Origin: Serratia sp. DD3
Lineage (GTDB): Bacteria > Pseudomonadota > Gammaproteobacteria > Enterobacterales > Enterobacteriaceae
DNA length: 64,000 nucleotides
Assembly: GCF_000496755.2 (NCBI RefSeq)
Contig: NZ_AYKS02000053.1
Location: forward strand, 55,026 to 119,025
Reading direction: 5' to 3'
How positions within the stretch are numbered: position 1 is the first letter of the stretch; each line of letters opens with the position of its first letter. The notes below the pieces were generated by a model, which worked only from the letters and a program-made list of their open reading frames with translations, ran no database searches and was not told the DNA's origin. This document shows positions 36,018 through 46,196 of the stretch, one piece after another. A program made the translations under genes and the position numbers.

Positions 36018-36995
36018 ATGTGTACAACTTGCGGTTGCGGCTTGGGAGAGAAAAGCATCGAGGGTGATGAACATCATCATCACGATCATCCTGAAGATCA
36101 CCATCACGACCACCACCATCACGACCACGGCCACCATCATCACGGCCACCACCATGGCGAAGCACATCAGCATCAAGGGCCTGCGGCGGTGGTGATCAAT
36201 CATCATCACTATTATTACCATCAAGGTGATGTCCACCACCATTATTCAGGCGTGCCTGCAGCGGAGCCTTTTACACCTGAAGTTCAGCCCGATACGCAAG
36301 ATCTGCACTATGGACAGGGTGCTGCCGGGAACCATGCGCCGGGTATGACACAACGCCGCCTGGTGCAGATTGAGCAGGATGTTTTGAGTAAAAATAACCA
36401 GTTGGCGGCGCATAATCGTGAACATTTCAGTGCCCAGCACATTCTGGTGCTGAATCTGGTTTCCAGCCCTGGGTCCGGTAAAACCACCTTGCTGACGGCC
36501 ACGCTGCAACGCTTGGCAAGCAAAGTACCTTGCGCCGTGATTGAGGGTGATCAGCAAACCAGCAATGATGCAGAGCGCATTCGTGCCACTGGTGTCCCGG
36601 CGATTCAGGTGAATACCGGTAAAGGTTGCCATCTTGATGCACAAATGGTGCATGATGCGGCCCATCGCCTGAAATTGCAGCATAACAGCCTGCTGTTTAT
36701 TGAGAATGTCGGCAATCTGGTGTGCCCTGCCAGCTTCGATTTGGGGGAGCGGCATAAAATTGCTGTGCTGTCCGTCACCGAAGGGGAAGACAAACCACTC
36801 AAGTACCCGCATATGTTTGCGGCTTCGAGCTTGATGATCATCAACAAGATTGATCTCCTGCCTTATGTGAATTTTTCTGTTGAAAAATGTATTGAATTTG
36901 CCCGTCAGGTGAATCCAGACATCCAGGTGATCACGCTTTCAGCCGTTAGTGGTGAAGGGATGGAACTTTGGTTGAACTGGTTGGAGGCACAGTAA
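36018..36995 (+). CDS. hypB: Nickel GTPase HypB with a long histidine-rich region
   Basis: A 325-residue SIMIBI-class GTPase. The N-terminal MCTTCGCG binds nickel with high affinity. Residues about 19-79 hold 29 histidines in runs of up to four, far more than in E. coli HypB, where this stretch has almost none; such regions store nickel in other species. The G domain follows: [11 protein letters not shown] (P-loop), [25 protein letters not shown] and the NKIDLLPY motif. A GTG at 36006 is in frame, but the ATG at 36018 starts the conserved motif. Confidence 0.96.
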   Translation: MCTTCGCGLGEKSIEGDEHHHHDHPEDHHHDHHHHDHGHHHHGHHHGEAHQHQGPAAVVINHHHYYYHQGDVHHHYSGVPAAEPFTPEVQPDTQDLHYGQGAAGNHAPGMTQRRLVQIEQDVLSKNNQLAAHNREHFSAQHILVLNLVSSPGSGKTTLLTATLQRLASKVPCAVIEGDQQTSNDAERIRATGVPAIQVNTGKGCHLDAQMVHDAAHRLKLQHNSLLFIENVGNLVCPASFDLGERHKIAVLSVTEGEDKPLKYPHMFAASSLMIINKIDLLPYVNFSVEKCIEFARQVNPDIQVITLSAVSGEGMELWLNWLEAQ

Positions 36996-37285
36996 TGTGC
37001 ATTGGCATACCCGGTAAAGTGACCGCCGTGGGTGAGGATATTCACCAATTGGCTTGGGTGGATGTATGCGGGGTGACGGTGCGCGTGAATATTGCGCTGG
37101 TTTGTGAAGGGTCTCCGCAGGTATTAATCGGCCAGTGGGTACTGATTCATGCCGGTTGTGCCATGAGCCTGCTTGATGAACAGGAGGCGCAGGAAACCTT
37201 GGCGGCGTTGCAGCAGATGCAGCTCGTCGGCTTTGAACCCCTGGCAGGAGAGACTGATGTAGGAGAGACTGATGCGCTACATTGA
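36995..37285 (+). CDS. hybG: HypC/HybG maturation chaperone
   Basis: A 96-residue HypC-family chaperone that carries the Fe(CN)2CO group with HypD and delivers it to HybC. The N-terminal MCIGIPGKV with the essential Cys2 is intact, and [13 protein letters not shown] and NIALVCEG resemble HybG, the hydrogenase-2 version. The start overlaps the hypB stop (TAATG). The C-terminal end [12 protein letters not shown] arises from a 15-bp tandem duplication and is longer than usual. Confidence 0.94.
   Translation: MCIGIPGKVTAVGEDIHQLAWVDVCGVTVRVNIALVCEGSPQVLIGQWVLIHAGCAMSLLDEQEAQETLAALQQMQLVGFEPLAGETDVGETDALH
37246..37274 (+). repeat. Duplicated Shine-Dalgarno and start codon at the hypC/hypD junction
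   Basis: AGGAGAGACTGATG occurs twice in tandem with a 15-bp period. The first copy gives ATG-TAG, a dead start; the second is the real ribosome-binding site and ATG of hypD. In the hypC frame it adds the repeated GETD. Confidence 0.85.
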
Positions 37286-38387
37286 TGAGTTTCGTGACCC
37301 GACCTTATGCCACTCACTGTTGCGGCGCATCGAGCAATTAATGTTGTCGTTACCACCGGGGCAACACTTGCCGCTACAAATCATGGAAGTGTGTGGCGGG
37401 CATACCCATGCGATTTTCAGATTTGGCCTTGATCAGTTGCTGCCGGATAACCTGGAGTTTGTACACGGGCCGGGTTGCCCGGTGTGTGTATTGCCGATGG
37501 GCAGAATTGATAGCTGCCGGGAAATTGCCGCCCATCCAGAGGTGATTTTCTGCACCTACGGCGATGCGATGCGTGTTCCCGGCCGTAATGGCTCATTACT
37601 GGATGCCCGCCGCCATGGTGCGGATATCCGCGTGGTCTATTCCCCACTGGATGCCCTGCAACTGGCGAGTGAAAACCCACAACGCGAAGTGGTGTTTTTT
37701 GGTATCGGGTTTGAAACCACCATGCCAGCCAGTGCCTTGACCTTGCAGCAGGCTCGGCAGCGTAACTTGCGCAATTTCAGCCTGTTTTGCCAACATATTA
37801 TTTTGATCCCGGCGTTGCGTTGCCTGCTGGAGCAACCGGATGTGCGTATTGACGGCTTTTTGGCACCGGGCCATGTCAGCATGGTATTGGGCATCGCCCC
37901 TTATCAGTTTATTGCTACCGATCATCATAAACCGTTAGTGGTCACTGGGTTTGAACCGCTGGATATACTGCAAGGGCTGGTGATGTTACTGGAACAATTC
38001 CGTGATGGCCGTTGCGTGGTGGAAAACCAATACCGGCGTATTGTGCCGGATCAAGGCAACCTGTTGGCTCGGCGGGCGATAGACGAGGTATTTTGCCCGA
38101 AAGAGAACAGTGAATGGCGTGGCCTGGGTGAGATACCGCACTCAGGTATGCAAATTAAAGCGGAGTATGCGGATTTTGATGCCGAACTACGCTTTAAACC
38201 GCAAGCCCAACGTGTTGCCGATGATCCCCGAGCCCGTTGCGGCGAGGTGTTGACTGGCCGTTGTAAACCCGATGCGTGCCCGCTATTTGGTCAGCAATGC
38301 ACACCAGAGAATGCTTTTGGTGCCTTGATGGTGTCATCCGAAGGGGCCTGTTCCGCTTATTACCAGTATCGAAGAGAGAACGCATAA
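37272..38387 (+). CDS. hypD: Hydrogenase maturation protein HypD
   Basis: A 371-residue [4Fe-4S] protein, the scaffold on which Fe(CN)2CO is assembled together with HypC. Signature stretches are [39 protein letters not shown] and, at the C-terminus, the cluster cysteines in [23 protein letters not shown]. Length equals the family standard. It overlaps hypC and hypE. Confidence 0.97.
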   Translation: MRYIDEFRDPTLCHSLLRRIEQLMLSLPPGQHLPLQIMEVCGGHTHAIFRFGLDQLLPDNLEFVHGPGCPVCVLPMGRIDSCREIAAHPEVIFCTYGDAMRVPGRNGSLLDARRHGADIRVVYSPLDALQLASENPQREVVFFGIGFETTMPASALTLQQARQRNLRNFSLFCQHIILIPALRCLLEQPDVRIDGFLAPGHVSMVLGIAPYQFIATDHHKPLVVTGFEPLDILQGLVMLLEQFRDGRCVVENQYRRIVPDQGNLLARRAIDEVFCPKENSEWRGLGEIPHSGMQIKAEYADFDAELRFKPQAQRVADDPRARCGEVLTGRCKPDACPLFGQQCTPENAFGALMVSSEGACSAYYQYRRENA

Positions 38388-39415
38388 TGCGCCAAGAAAA
38401 CAGAGAGCGGGAAATTACCCTAGCCCATGGCAATGGGGGGCGTGCCATGCAGTCCCTGATTGAGGAGCTGTTTTTATCGGCGTTTGCCAACCCGGCGTTG
38501 AATGCGCGGGAAGATCAGGCGCGTATTGCATTAAGTGAGCTCTGTGCCGGTGGTGATCGCCTGGCGGTGTCCACCGACAGCTATGTGATTGACCCGATTT
38601 TTTTTCCAGGTGGTGATATTGGCAAACTGGCGGTGTGTGGCACCGCGAATGATGTGGCGGTCAGTGGTGCGCAACCGCGTTATTTAAGTTGTGGCATGAT
38701 CCTGGAAGAGGGGCTGGCCTATAGCACCTTGCAACGTATCGTTCAATCGATGGCCAGCACAGCACAACAGGCGGGTATAGAAATTGTTACCGGTGATACC
38801 AAGGTGGTCCCTCGTGGCGCGGTAGATAAAATTTTTATCAATACCACCGGGTTTGGTGTGATCCCAACAGATGTTCACTGGGGAACCGAGCAGATCCGCC
38901 AGGGGGACAGCATTATTGTCAGCGGTACCTTGGGCGACCATGGGGCGACCATTCTCAATCTGCGCGAGGGGTTGGGGCTGGAAAGTGATCTGGTTAGCGA
39001 TTGTGCCTTGTTAGCCCCGCTGATTGCCCCTTTGCTGCCGATTGCCGGTGTGCGTGCGTTGCGTGATGCCACTCGTGGCGGCGTCACAGCGGTATTGCAT
39101 GAGTTTGCGGCAGCCAGCGGTTGCGGTATGGCAATTAATGAAAGCGCCTTGCCGGTAAAACCGACAGTGAGAGGCATTTGCGAGTTACTGGGGTTGGATG
39201 TACTTAACTTTGCCAACGAAGGCAAGTTGGTGCTGGTGGTGGCACCGGAAGCCGAGGCCGAAGTACTGGCCGCGTTGCATCAGCACCCTCTGGGGCGAGA
39301 GGCCGCCGTGATTGGCCATACCACAGAAAAGCGGCGGGTTTGCCTGACCGGGTTGTTTGGGGTGACCCGCACGCTGGACCTCCCGTTGGATGAACCTTTA
39401 CCGAGAATTTGCTAG
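38387..39415 (+). CDS. hypE: Carbamoyl dehydratase HypE
   Basis: A 342-residue PurM-like ATPase that dehydrates the carbamoyl group HypF places on its C-terminal cysteine to a thiocyanate, the source of the CN ligands. The C-terminal PRIC is intact, as are AHGNGGRAMQSLI, STDSYVIDPIFFPGGDIG and the ATP-site RDATRGGV. The ATG at 38387 overlaps the hypD stop (TAATG). The TAG stop is also the first unit of a 9-bp repeat array. Confidence 0.96.
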   Translation: MRQENREREITLAHGNGGRAMQSLIEELFLSAFANPALNAREDQARIALSELCAGGDRLAVSTDSYVIDPIFFPGGDIGKLAVCGTANDVAVSGAQPRYLSCGMILEEGLAYSTLQRIVQSMASTAQQAGIEIVTGDTKVVPRGAVDKIFINTTGFGVIPTDVHWGTEQIRQGDSIIVSGTLGDHGATILNLREGLGLESDLVSDCALLAPLIAPLLPIAGVRALRDATRGGVTAVLHEFAAASGCGMAINESALPVKPTVRGICELLGLDVLNFANEGKLVLVVAPEAEAEVLAALHQHPLGREAAVIGHTTEKRRVCLTGLFGVTRTLDLPLDEPLPRIC

Positions 39416-39475
39416 TTGGCGTAGTTGGCGTAGTTGGCGTAGTTGGTTTAGATGGCGTAGTTGGTTTAGCTGGCT
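39413..39475 (+). repeat. Array of seven 9-bp units between hypE and hypF
   Basis: Seven consecutive units start with TAG: three TAGTTGGCG, then TAGTTGGTT, TAGATGGCG, TAGTTGGTT and TAGCTGGCT. The array begins at the hypE stop codon and fills most of the gap to hypF. Each unit repeats the stop triplet in the same frame. Confidence 0.92.
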
Positions 39476-39525
39476 AGGGCATTTTGCTGAGCTTGAATGA
39501 TAACGGGGACGACAAGAAGGGTAGG

Positions 39526-41886
39526 ATGGTCCATAGCGAAGCGCTGGAACAAGATACCATGCTTGGTGATAACGGCCTGCGCCTGCGAGTCAAAGGCAAA
39601 GTGCAAGGCGTGGGGTTTCGCCCTTATATCTGGTTATTAGCCCAGCGGTTTAATCTGCGTGGTGAAGTCAGTAATGATGGTGCTGGTGTGGTGATCTGTT
39701 TGTGGTCATCCCCTGACATTGCGGAGTTTTTACGTATTTTGCCGCTAGAGTGTCCCCCGTTAGCCCGTGTTGACAGCATTATCTCGCAACCTTTTTGCTG
39801 GCAGCAGGAGCCAAAGGACTTTGCCATTGTCAGTAGTGGGGCCGGGCCATTGGGTACTCATATTGTGGCAGATGCCGCCACGTGTGCCTGCTGCTTGCAG
39901 GAATTGAACTCACCCAGTAACCGGCGTTATCACTATCCCTTTATTAACTGCACGCATTGTGGCCCACGTTTTACCATCATTTATCGTATGCCCTATGATC
40001 GCCCCAATACTTCCATGCATGCTTTCCAGCTGTGCGCGCAATGTCAGGCCGAGTACCAGAACCCGGCGGACCGCCGATTTCATGCGCAACCCAACGCTTG
40101 CCCAGTTTGCGGCCCACAGCTTTGGCTGAGTGACGGGCAAGGTGAGGTGATGGCAACCGCAGATCAAGCGGTGCAAATGGCGGCACAAGCGCTGCTGGCG
40201 GGGAAGATTGTCGCGGTGAAAGGGATTGGTGGTTTTCATCTGGCTTGTGATGCCACCAACCCGCAAGCGGTGCAGTGCCTGCGTTTGCGTAAATATCGCC
40301 CAGCCAAACCGTTGGCGGTGATGGTACCTGATACCAACTGGTTGCAAGCCTGTGTTCAGGTGGCAGAAATCAGCGAGTTACTTCAGGTGCTGCAGAGCCC
40401 GGCAGCACCAATAGTTTTGCTGCCAGAACACCCACAGAGTCCGTTGTGTGCAGAGATAGCTCCCGGGTTAGGTGAGATTGGCGTCATGTTGCCTGCCAAC
40501 CCCCTGCAACACCTATTGTTGCAACAAGTTGCTCGCCCATTGGTGATGACCTCGGGCAATCCTGCGGGGAAACCCCCGGCATTAACCAATCAACAAGCGT
40601 TGTCACAGCTTGCCGGGATTGCCGACCTTTGGTTGCTGCATAACCGCGAGATCGTTCAGCGGGCAGATGACTCTTTGTTGCGGCTCACTGAGCAGGGCAC
40701 CGAGATGCTACGCCGGGCGCGGGGTTATGTGCCAGATGCCATCACCTTGCCCCCTGGCTTTACTGCTCAGCCGGCTGTTTTGGCCTTGGGTGCCGATAAC
40801 AAAAATACCTTCTGTTTGTTATGGGATGACCAGGCGGTAGTAAGCCAGCACTTGGGATCATTAGGTGATGAAGCGACCCAACAACAGCAGCAACAATTGA
40901 TCGCGCTATTTGGTGAGATGTATGGCGTTACCCCTCAGGTTGTGGCGGTTGACGCCCACCCTGGCTATCTTAGCCATCAACAGGGGAAAGCCTTGGCTAA
41001 GCAGCAGGGGATCCCCTGTGTGGAAACCTTTCATCATCATGCGCATTTGGTCGCCTGCCTGGCGGAACATGCCTGGCCGCGTCATGGTGGCAAAGTGATT
41101 GGTTTGGCACTGGATGGATTGGGTTATGGCATGGCGGGTCAACTGTGGGGCGGCGAGTGCTTGCTGGTGGATTATCAACACTGTGAACATCTCGGCGGCT
41201 TGCCAGCGGTGGCATTACCGGGGGGAGACTTGGCAGCACATCAACCCTGGCGCAATTTGTTGGCGCAGTTTTTACGCTTTGTGCCAGATTGGCAACAGTT
41301 GCCGGAAGCCAGTGCGCTGCCGCAACCGCAAGCGACCACCTTGGCTCGGGTGATTGAGCGGCGCATCAATTCACCTTTAGCCTCTTCTGCCGGGCGCTTG
41401 TTTGATGCAGTGGCCGCGGCGTTGCGGATTGTTCCAGCGCAAATATCCTGGGAAGGGGAAGCCGCCTGCCAACTCGAGGCCTTGGCACACCAGGGCCATC
41501 ATGCTAACCCACCGGTGACGTTGCCTTTGCTTGGTAACCAGTTGGACTTGGCCACTTTCTGGCGGCAATGGCTGGGTTATCGTGCCTCGCCTGCCCTGCG
41601 TGCTTACGCTTTTCATTGGGCACTAGCACAGGGTTTTGCGCAACTGGCACGGAGTGCGGCAGATAAGCAGGGTATTGATACCGTCGTCTTGTCTGGTGGG
41701 GTATTACATAACATCTTGTTGCGGCGGTTATTAGTGCAACAGTTGGCGGGGTTACAGGTTTTGCTGCCATCACGTTTGCCTGCGGGCGATGGCGGGGTGG
41801 CGTTAGGGCAGGCGCTGATTACAGCAGCCGGCTATCACTTATTATCGGATGATAAGAAGGAGTCTATACCTGAGTTTAATCAGTAA
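39526..41886 (+). CDS. hypF: Carbamoyltransferase HypF
   Basis: A 786-residue multidomain enzyme that turns carbamoyl phosphate and ATP into carbamoyl-adenylate and passes the group to HypE. In order: acylphosphatase-like domain ([14 protein letters not shown]), two zinc-finger pairs (CACC...CTHCGPRF and CAQC...CPVCGP), a YrdC-like domain ([14 protein letters not shown]) and a Kae1-like domain with [13 protein letters not shown] and the closing LSGGVLHN. Complete. The start is uncertain: ATG at 39526 follows AAGAAGGGTAGG, while an ATG at 39559 and a TTG at 39484 are possible. E. coli HypF is 750 residues. Confidence 0.95.
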   Translation: MVHSEALEQDTMLGDNGLRLRVKGKVQGVGFRPYIWLLAQRFNLRGEVSNDGAGVVICLWSSPDIAEFLRILPLECPPLARVDSIISQPFCWQQEPKDFAIVSSGAGPLGTHIVADAATCACCLQELNSPSNRRYHYPFINCTHCGPRFTIIYRMPYDRPNTSMHAFQLCAQCQAEYQNPADRRFHAQPNACPVCGPQLWLSDGQGEVMATADQAVQMAAQALLAGKIVAVKGIGGFHLACDATNPQAVQCLRLRKYRPAKPLAVMVPDTNWLQACVQVAEISELLQVLQSPAAPIVLLPEHPQSPLCAEIAPGLGEIGVMLPANPLQHLLLQQVARPLVMTSGNPAGKPPALTNQQALSQLAGIADLWLLHNREIVQRADDSLLRLTEQGTEMLRRARGYVPDAITLPPGFTAQPAVLALGADNKNTFCLLWDDQAVVSQHLGSLGDEATQQQQQQLIALFGEMYGVTPQVVAVDAHPGYLSHQQGKALAKQQGIPCVETFHHHAHLVACLAEHAWPRHGGKVIGLALDGLGYGMAGQLWGGECLLVDYQHCEHLGGLPAVALPGGDLAAHQPWRNLLAQFLRFVPDWQQLPEASALPQPQATTLARVIERRINSPLASSAGRLFDAVAAALRIVPAQISWEGEAACQLEALAHQGHHANPPVTLPLLGNQLDLATFWRQWLGYRASPALRAYAFHWALAQGFAQLARSAADKQGIDTVVLSGGVLHNILLRRLLVQQLAGLQVLLPSRLPAGDGGVALGQALITAAGYHLLSDDKKESIPEFNQ

Positions 41887-41956
41887 TCATGGATTTTAAC
41901 GTTAACCTATCCAATCAACCTCTGGTTGCAAGGGTAAAACTATTTTGGTGATCACA

Positions 41957-42547
41957 ATGCGTATTATTGTCAAAACTATGGCTGTATCTCTATTGGCGCT
42001 ATTCCCGATGTTGGCTTTGGCTCATGTAGGGCATGATGGTGGTACTCATCATGTGTTGAGTTTTACTGAAGGTTTTATCCACCCACTGACCGGGATGGAC
42101 CATCTGGTTGCCATGATCCTGGTAGGGATCTGGAGTGCCATGAATACTCGGCAATGGTGGTTGGCACCGCTGGCCTTTGCCGCTTTATTATTGATGGGGG
42201 CGTTGGTGGGGATGGCCGGAGTGACGCTACCGGGCACTGAACTGATCGTGGCGGGGTCACTACTGGGTATCGGCCTGATGGTAGCCCTGCAACTGAAATT
42301 GTCGGCGATCAGTGGCGCGTTGAGCATTGGTGCTTTTGCGGTTTTCCATGGTTTGGCACATGGCGCCGAGCTTTCTCACTCTGCCGCTGCACTTTCTGGT
42401 ATGGTGATTGCCACGGTATTACTTCATCTGTGCGGTTTGGCGATCGGTTATCTGTTGGCCTCTTCGCGTAGCCACATCCTGTGGCCCCGTTTGATTGGCG
42501 GTGGTTCATCATTACTGGGCATTGGCTTGCTAAGCGGTTTGTTTTAA
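41957..42547 (+). CDS. hupE: HupE/UreJ nickel transporter
   Basis: A 196-residue membrane protein with a signal peptide (VKTMAVSLLALFPMLALA) and about six further helices. The mature N-terminus has HVGHDGGTHH, and the first helix follows the family motif HPLTGMDHLVAMILVGIW. HupE members take up nickel; the position right after hypF suits supply for hydrogenase. The first in-frame start (TTG, 41945) lacks support; ATG at 41957 starts the signal. Not an S-layer or urease-linked copy: no ure genes are near. Confidence 0.92.
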   Translation: MRIIVKTMAVSLLALFPMLALAHVGHDGGTHHVLSFTEGFIHPLTGMDHLVAMILVGIWSAMNTRQWWLAPLAFAALLLMGALVGMAGVTLPGTELIVAGSLLGIGLMVALQLKLSAISGALSIGAFAVFHGLAHGAELSHSAAALSGMVIATVLLHLCGLAIGYLLASSRSHILWPRLIGGGSSLLGIGLLSGLF

Positions 42548-42576
42548 TAGCGGTAATCGCGTTATGGATAGAGGGA

Positions 42577-42604
42577 ATGGGGCCTAGTCAGAGCCCCATT
42601 TTTG
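42577..42604 (+). terminator. Terminator after hupE
   Basis: An 8-bp stem (AATGGGGC/GCCCCATT) with a 9-nt loop followed by TTTGTTGTC. It separates the hyb-hyp-hupE run from the cob genes. Confidence 0.75.
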
Positions 42605-42697
42605 TTGTCTTTATTTAAGGACGGCAAATTGAGCGCGCAATAGTTAAAAACAGATGAAACAATAGGTTAAGATGCTGCCTGGGTGAAGTGGAGAGAG

Positions 42698-44242
42698 ATG
42701 ATGAAGCGATGTGTCATGGTGCAAGGAACGGCTTCCGATGTGGGTAAAAGCCTCTTGGTTGCCGGTTTATGTCGGGTTTTTGCCCAGGATGGCTATCGTG
42801 TCGCCCCGTTCAAAGCACAGAATATGGCGTTGAATTCCGGTATTACTGCCCGTGGTGAAGAGATGGGGCGGGCGCAGATTTTTCAGGCAGAGGCCGCAGG
42901 TATTGAACCCGATGTGCGGATGAACCCGATATTATTGAAACCCACCGGCTCCCATCAGACTCAGATGGTGCTAATGGGCAAAGTCGTTGGTAATAGGGAC
43001 GCGGTGACCTATCACCAAGACAAACACCAACTGCAACAACAAATTAGTCAGGCCTACCACAGTCTGGCCAGTGAATATGAGTTGATGGTGCTGGAGGGGG
43101 CGGGTAGCCCGGCAGAGATCAACTTGCGTGAGCGGGACATGGTTAATATGGCCATGGCAGCGATGGCACAGGCGCCGGTATTGTTGGTAGCAGATATTGA
43201 TCGTGGCGGGGTGTTCGCCGCTATTTATGGCACCTTGGCTTTGTTGCAGCCTGAAGAAAAAGCCCGGGTAAAAGGGGTCATCATCAACAAGTTTCGGGGT
43301 GATATCAGGTTACTGCAGTCGGGATTGGAACAGATTGAAGCCTTGACGGGGGTGCCGGTATTGGGGGTTATCCCTTGGATGAATATTGATCTGGAAGATG
43401 AGGATGGCGTGGCGTTGCAAAATGGCCAATATGCCCCTGCTGTGGCTGAGCAAGTGCTGAATATCGTGGTGATCCAATTACCTCATATTGCCAACTTTAC
43501 CGATTTTAATGCGCTTTCAGTGCAACCTGATGTGCAGCTACGTTATGTATCACACCCTGCGCAACTGGCTGGGGCTGATCTGATTATCCTGCCGGGTAGC
43601 AAAAATACCCTGGGGGATTTGCAATGGTTGCAGCAAAACGGATTGGCGACGGCGTTATTGGCGCAGCATCAGGCTGGGGTGCCGATTGTCGGTATCTGTG
43701 GGGGGTATCAGATGCTGGGTAAACAGATTATCGATGGGATAGAGTCTGGCGTAGCGCAAATGGTGGGTTTGGGGTTGCTGGATGTGGAAACTCAGTTTGC
43801 ACCACAAAAAGTGACCACACAGGTGGCAGCCGTTAGCCAGGCGGTTTTACCCGGTCTATGGCGCGATTGTGCTGGACAGCCCCTGGCGGGTTATGAAGTT
43901 CATCAAGGCGTTACACAACTTGGCAATCAAGCCCTGCCTTTTGCTGAGTTAACTCAACGTAATGGCCAGCCAGAGCACACCCCAGAAGGGGCGGTAAGCC
44001 GCGATGGCAAGGTGTTGGGCAGCTATATCCACGGTTTATTCAACAATGACGCCTTTTGCCGTGCGCTACTTAATGGGTTACGCCAGCGTAAAGGGTTAGC
44101 GAATTATGCTGGCCCAGAATTGAATTATGCCGCCTATAAACAACAGCAGTTTGATATTTTAGCGGATACCCTGCGCGCACATCTCGATATTGCCAGGCTT
44201 TATCAGATAATTAATGAGCATCGTGAAGAGGTTGTCCAATGA
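42698..44242 (+). CDS. cobQ: Cobyric acid synthase
   Basis: A 514-residue CobQ/CbiP amidotransferase that amidates adenosylcobyrinic a,c-diamide at four side chains. The ATP-binding [13 protein letters not shown] is at the N-terminus; [10 protein letters not shown] and [13 protein letters not shown] follow; the class I glutaminase domain has the catalytic cysteine in [12 protein letters not shown] near 336 and its His in [10 protein letters not shown]. The start follows GGAGAG; ATG at 42701 is equally possible. It overlaps cobU by four bases. A de novo enzyme here next to four salvage genes implies that further cbi genes lie elsewhere. Confidence 0.96.
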   Translation: MMKRCVMVQGTASDVGKSLLVAGLCRVFAQDGYRVAPFKAQNMALNSGITARGEEMGRAQIFQAEAAGIEPDVRMNPILLKPTGSHQTQMVLMGKVVGNRDAVTYHQDKHQLQQQISQAYHSLASEYELMVLEGAGSPAEINLRERDMVNMAMAAMAQAPVLLVADIDRGGVFAAIYGTLALLQPEEKARVKGVIINKFRGDIRLLQSGLEQIEALTGVPVLGVIPWMNIDLEDEDGVALQNGQYAPAVAEQVLNIVVIQLPHIANFTDFNALSVQPDVQLRYVSHPAQLAGADLIILPGSKNTLGDLQWLQQNGLATALLAQHQAGVPIVGICGGYQMLGKQIIDGIESGVAQMVGLGLLDVETQFAPQKVTTQVAAVSQAVLPGLWRDCAGQPLAGYEVHQGVTQLGNQALPFAELTQRNGQPEHTPEGAVSRDGKVLGSYIHGLFNNDAFCRALLNGLRQRKGLANYAGPELNYAAYKQQQFDILADTLRAHLDIARLYQIINEHREEVVQ

Positions 44243-44781
44243 TCCTGATTACTGGCGGCGCACGGAGTGGCAAGAGCTCTCTGGCAGAAAGATTGGCAGC
44301 AGAGGCCAGCAACCAGGTGTTGTATATCGCGACCTCAGTGGTGACTGATGATGAAATGGCGGAACGGGTTAAGCAGCATCGTCAGGCCCGCCCCGCCCAT
44401 TGGCGGACTTGGGAAGGAACACAGCCCTTAGCACCGGTCATTGATGCCCAGGTGGCCGGCGAGGCGGTGATCCTGGAGTGTATTACCACCTGGATTGCCA
44501 ACCTGATGTTTGAGCTTACTGCTGAGACGGCCATTGAAGCGATCGACTTCGACGCAGTAGAAACAGAGATTCAACAGCAGGTGACTGAATTGCTCGGTGC
44601 CTGTGCTCGCAGCCCAGCGACGATTTATCTGGTGACTAATGAGCTAGGGATGGGGATCGTGCCTGAAAACCGTTTGGCGCGGCATTTTCGTGATATTGCC
44701 GGGCGGGTCAACCAACGTTTGGCAGCGGCGGCTGAGTCAGTATTTTTAATGGTTGCGGGTATTGAGGTGAAAATTAAATGA
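44239..44781 (+). CDS. cobU: Adenosylcobinamide kinase/guanylyltransferase
   Basis: A 180-residue bifunctional enzyme (phosphorylation of adenosylcobinamide, then GMP transfer to AdoCbi-GDP). The P-loop [12 protein letters not shown] is at residues 6-17, and [28 protein letters not shown] and the [13 protein letters not shown] stretch are standard. ATGA overlap at both ends couples it to cobQ and cobS. Confidence 0.97.
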   Translation: MILITGGARSGKSSLAERLAAEASNQVLYIATSVVTDDEMAERVKQHRQARPAHWRTWEGTQPLAPVIDAQVAGEAVILECITTWIANLMFELTAETAIEAIDFDAVETEIQQQVTELLGACARSPATIYLVTNELGMGIVPENRLARHFRDIAGRVNQRLAAAAESVFLMVAGIEVKIK

Positions 44782-45524
44782 GTTTGCGCCTGTTTCTGGC
44801 TACCCTCCAATTTATGACGCGTATTCCGTTGCCTGAGCGTTACACCCAAGGGGTAGCTCTGCATCAGTATCACCGGGGTATTGTGGTTTTTCCGTTAATT
44901 GGCTTGATTGTCGGTGCTATTGGTGGGGGCGTTTTTACTGTATTAGCCCCCTGGTGTGGTGTCCCACTGGCGGCACTCGGTTATGTACTGGCATTGGCGC
45001 TGGTCACCGGTGCTTTTCATCTGGATGGTTTGGCAGATACCTGTGATGGCGTTTTCTCTGCTCGTAGCCGTGACAAGATGCTGCTCATCATGCGCGATAG
45101 CCGCCTTGGCACCAACGGTGGGTTGGCGCTGATTTTTATTGTGTTGGCGAAGGTCTTGCTGGTGAGTGAACTGGCATTGCGTGATTTGCCAATGTTGTCA
45201 ATGTTAGCCGCCGCAGGGGTCGCCAGCCGCACGGTATTGGTATTACAGATGTACCGCCAACGTTATGCCCGTGAAGGCGAGGGCTTGGGCAACCTCTATA
45301 TTGGCCAGATCAGCCTGGGACAAACCTTATCCACGCTGATTATAGGGGCGATACTGATCATGCTGTTAGGGCATGGCAAGGCGTTGTTCGCTTTGGGCTG
45401 TGCATTGCTGGTGCAACTATTATTGCGTGCTTATTTGAATCATCGCTTGGGTGGGCAGACTGGCGATACCTTGGGGGCTGGGGTCGAAGTGGCTGAGCTG
45501 GCCTTTTTAATCGCGCTGTTATAA
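44778..45524 (+). CDS. cobS: Cobalamin-5'-phosphate synthase
   Basis: A 248-residue inner-membrane enzyme that joins AdoCbi-GDP and alpha-ribazole phosphate. FMTRIPLP near the N-terminus and the catalytic [31 protein letters not shown] stretch (here split as [13 protein letters not shown] and [10 protein letters not shown]) are present, with about six helices. The stop lies in the first unit of a 13-bp repeat array. Confidence 0.96.
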   Translation: MSLRLFLATLQFMTRIPLPERYTQGVALHQYHRGIVVFPLIGLIVGAIGGGVFTVLAPWCGVPLAALGYVLALALVTGAFHLDGLADTCDGVFSARSRDKMLLIMRDSRLGTNGGLALIFIVLAKVLLVSELALRDLPMLSMLAAAGVASRTVLVLQMYRQRYAREGEGLGNLYIGQISLGQTLSTLIIGAILIMLLGHGKALFALGCALLVQLLLRAYLNHRLGGQTGDTLGAGVEVAELAFLIALL

Positions 45525-45566
45525 GTGGTTGTTATAAGTGGTTGTTATAAGTGGTTGTTATAAGTG
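45519..45566 (+). repeat. 13-bp tandem repeat between cobS and cobC
   Basis: Three perfect copies of TTATAAGTGGTTG starting at 45519 and a partial fourth (TTATAAGTG). The first copy supplies the cobS TAA; the last runs into the GTG that could start cobC. Confidence 0.93.
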
Positions 45567-45572
45567 AGCCTG

Positions 45573-46184
45573 ATGCGTTTATTTTTGGTTCGACATGGGC
45601 AAACCTTGGCAAATCAGCAAGGGGTGTTCTGTGGCGTAACGGATGTACCGTTGACCCCACAAGGTGAGTTGCAGGCGCAGCAGGTGGCGCAATGGTTGGC
45701 TGCCGTGCCCTTTACCCAGGCGTTGAGCAGTGAACTATTGCGTGCGCGTCAGACCGCAACCACAGTGCTTGGGCAACGTCCGTTGGTGCTGCAAACCGAT
45801 CCTGGTTTTAACGAAATGAATTTTGGTGACTGGGAAATGCGCCATCACCGCGAGTTACAGCAGCAAGATACCCAGGCTTGGGATGCCTGGTTGGCAGATT
45901 GGCAACAAGCTTGCCCCACTGCGGGTGAATCTTTCCCACTCTTTTCCCAGCGTATTAGTCAGCAGGTGCAACGGTTGTTAAGCCAGACTAATGATGGTGA
46001 TTGCCTGCTGGTAGCACATCAAGGTTCGCTGAGCTTGCTGATGGCTGGATTATTGAATATGCCTGCCGCCGGGATGTGGCATTTCCATTTTGAACAGGGG
46101 AGTTACAGCGTGCTGGAGATCAACCAGGGATTTGTCACGCTACGGGTGTTTAACAGCCGTACCCACTGGCAACCTGCAATATAA
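45573..46184 (+). CDS. cobC: Alpha-ribazole-5'-phosphate phosphatase
   Basis: A 203-residue histidine phosphatase that dephosphorylates alpha-ribazole phosphate or cobalamin phosphate. The phosphohistidine motif LFLVRHGQTLAN begins at residue 3, FNEMNFGDWE is the second motif and LLVAHQGSLSLL contains the second catalytic His. ATG at 45573 matches the E. coli start; a GTG three codons earlier is in frame. No strong ribosome-binding site is visible, because the repeat array occupies its place. Confidence 0.93.
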   Translation: MRLFLVRHGQTLANQQGVFCGVTDVPLTPQGELQAQQVAQWLAAVPFTQALSSELLRARQTATTVLGQRPLVLQTDPGFNEMNFGDWEMRHHRELQQQDTQAWDAWLADWQQACPTAGESFPLFSQRISQQVQRLLSQTNDGDCLLVAHQGSLSLLMAGLLNMPAAGMWHFHFEQGSYSVLEINQGFVTLRVFNSRTHWQPAI

Positions 46185-46196
46185 GAGAATACAACG

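Noticed and set aside
36006..36245. Low-complexity CAT/CAC-rich DNA as a possible microsatellite
   Set aside because: It is the coding sequence of the histidine-rich HypB region, in frame and with mixed codons.
42548..42697. Cobalamin riboswitch ahead of the cob genes
   Set aside because: The gap is only 150 bases and contains the hupE terminator; no B12 box or extended fold could be recognised.
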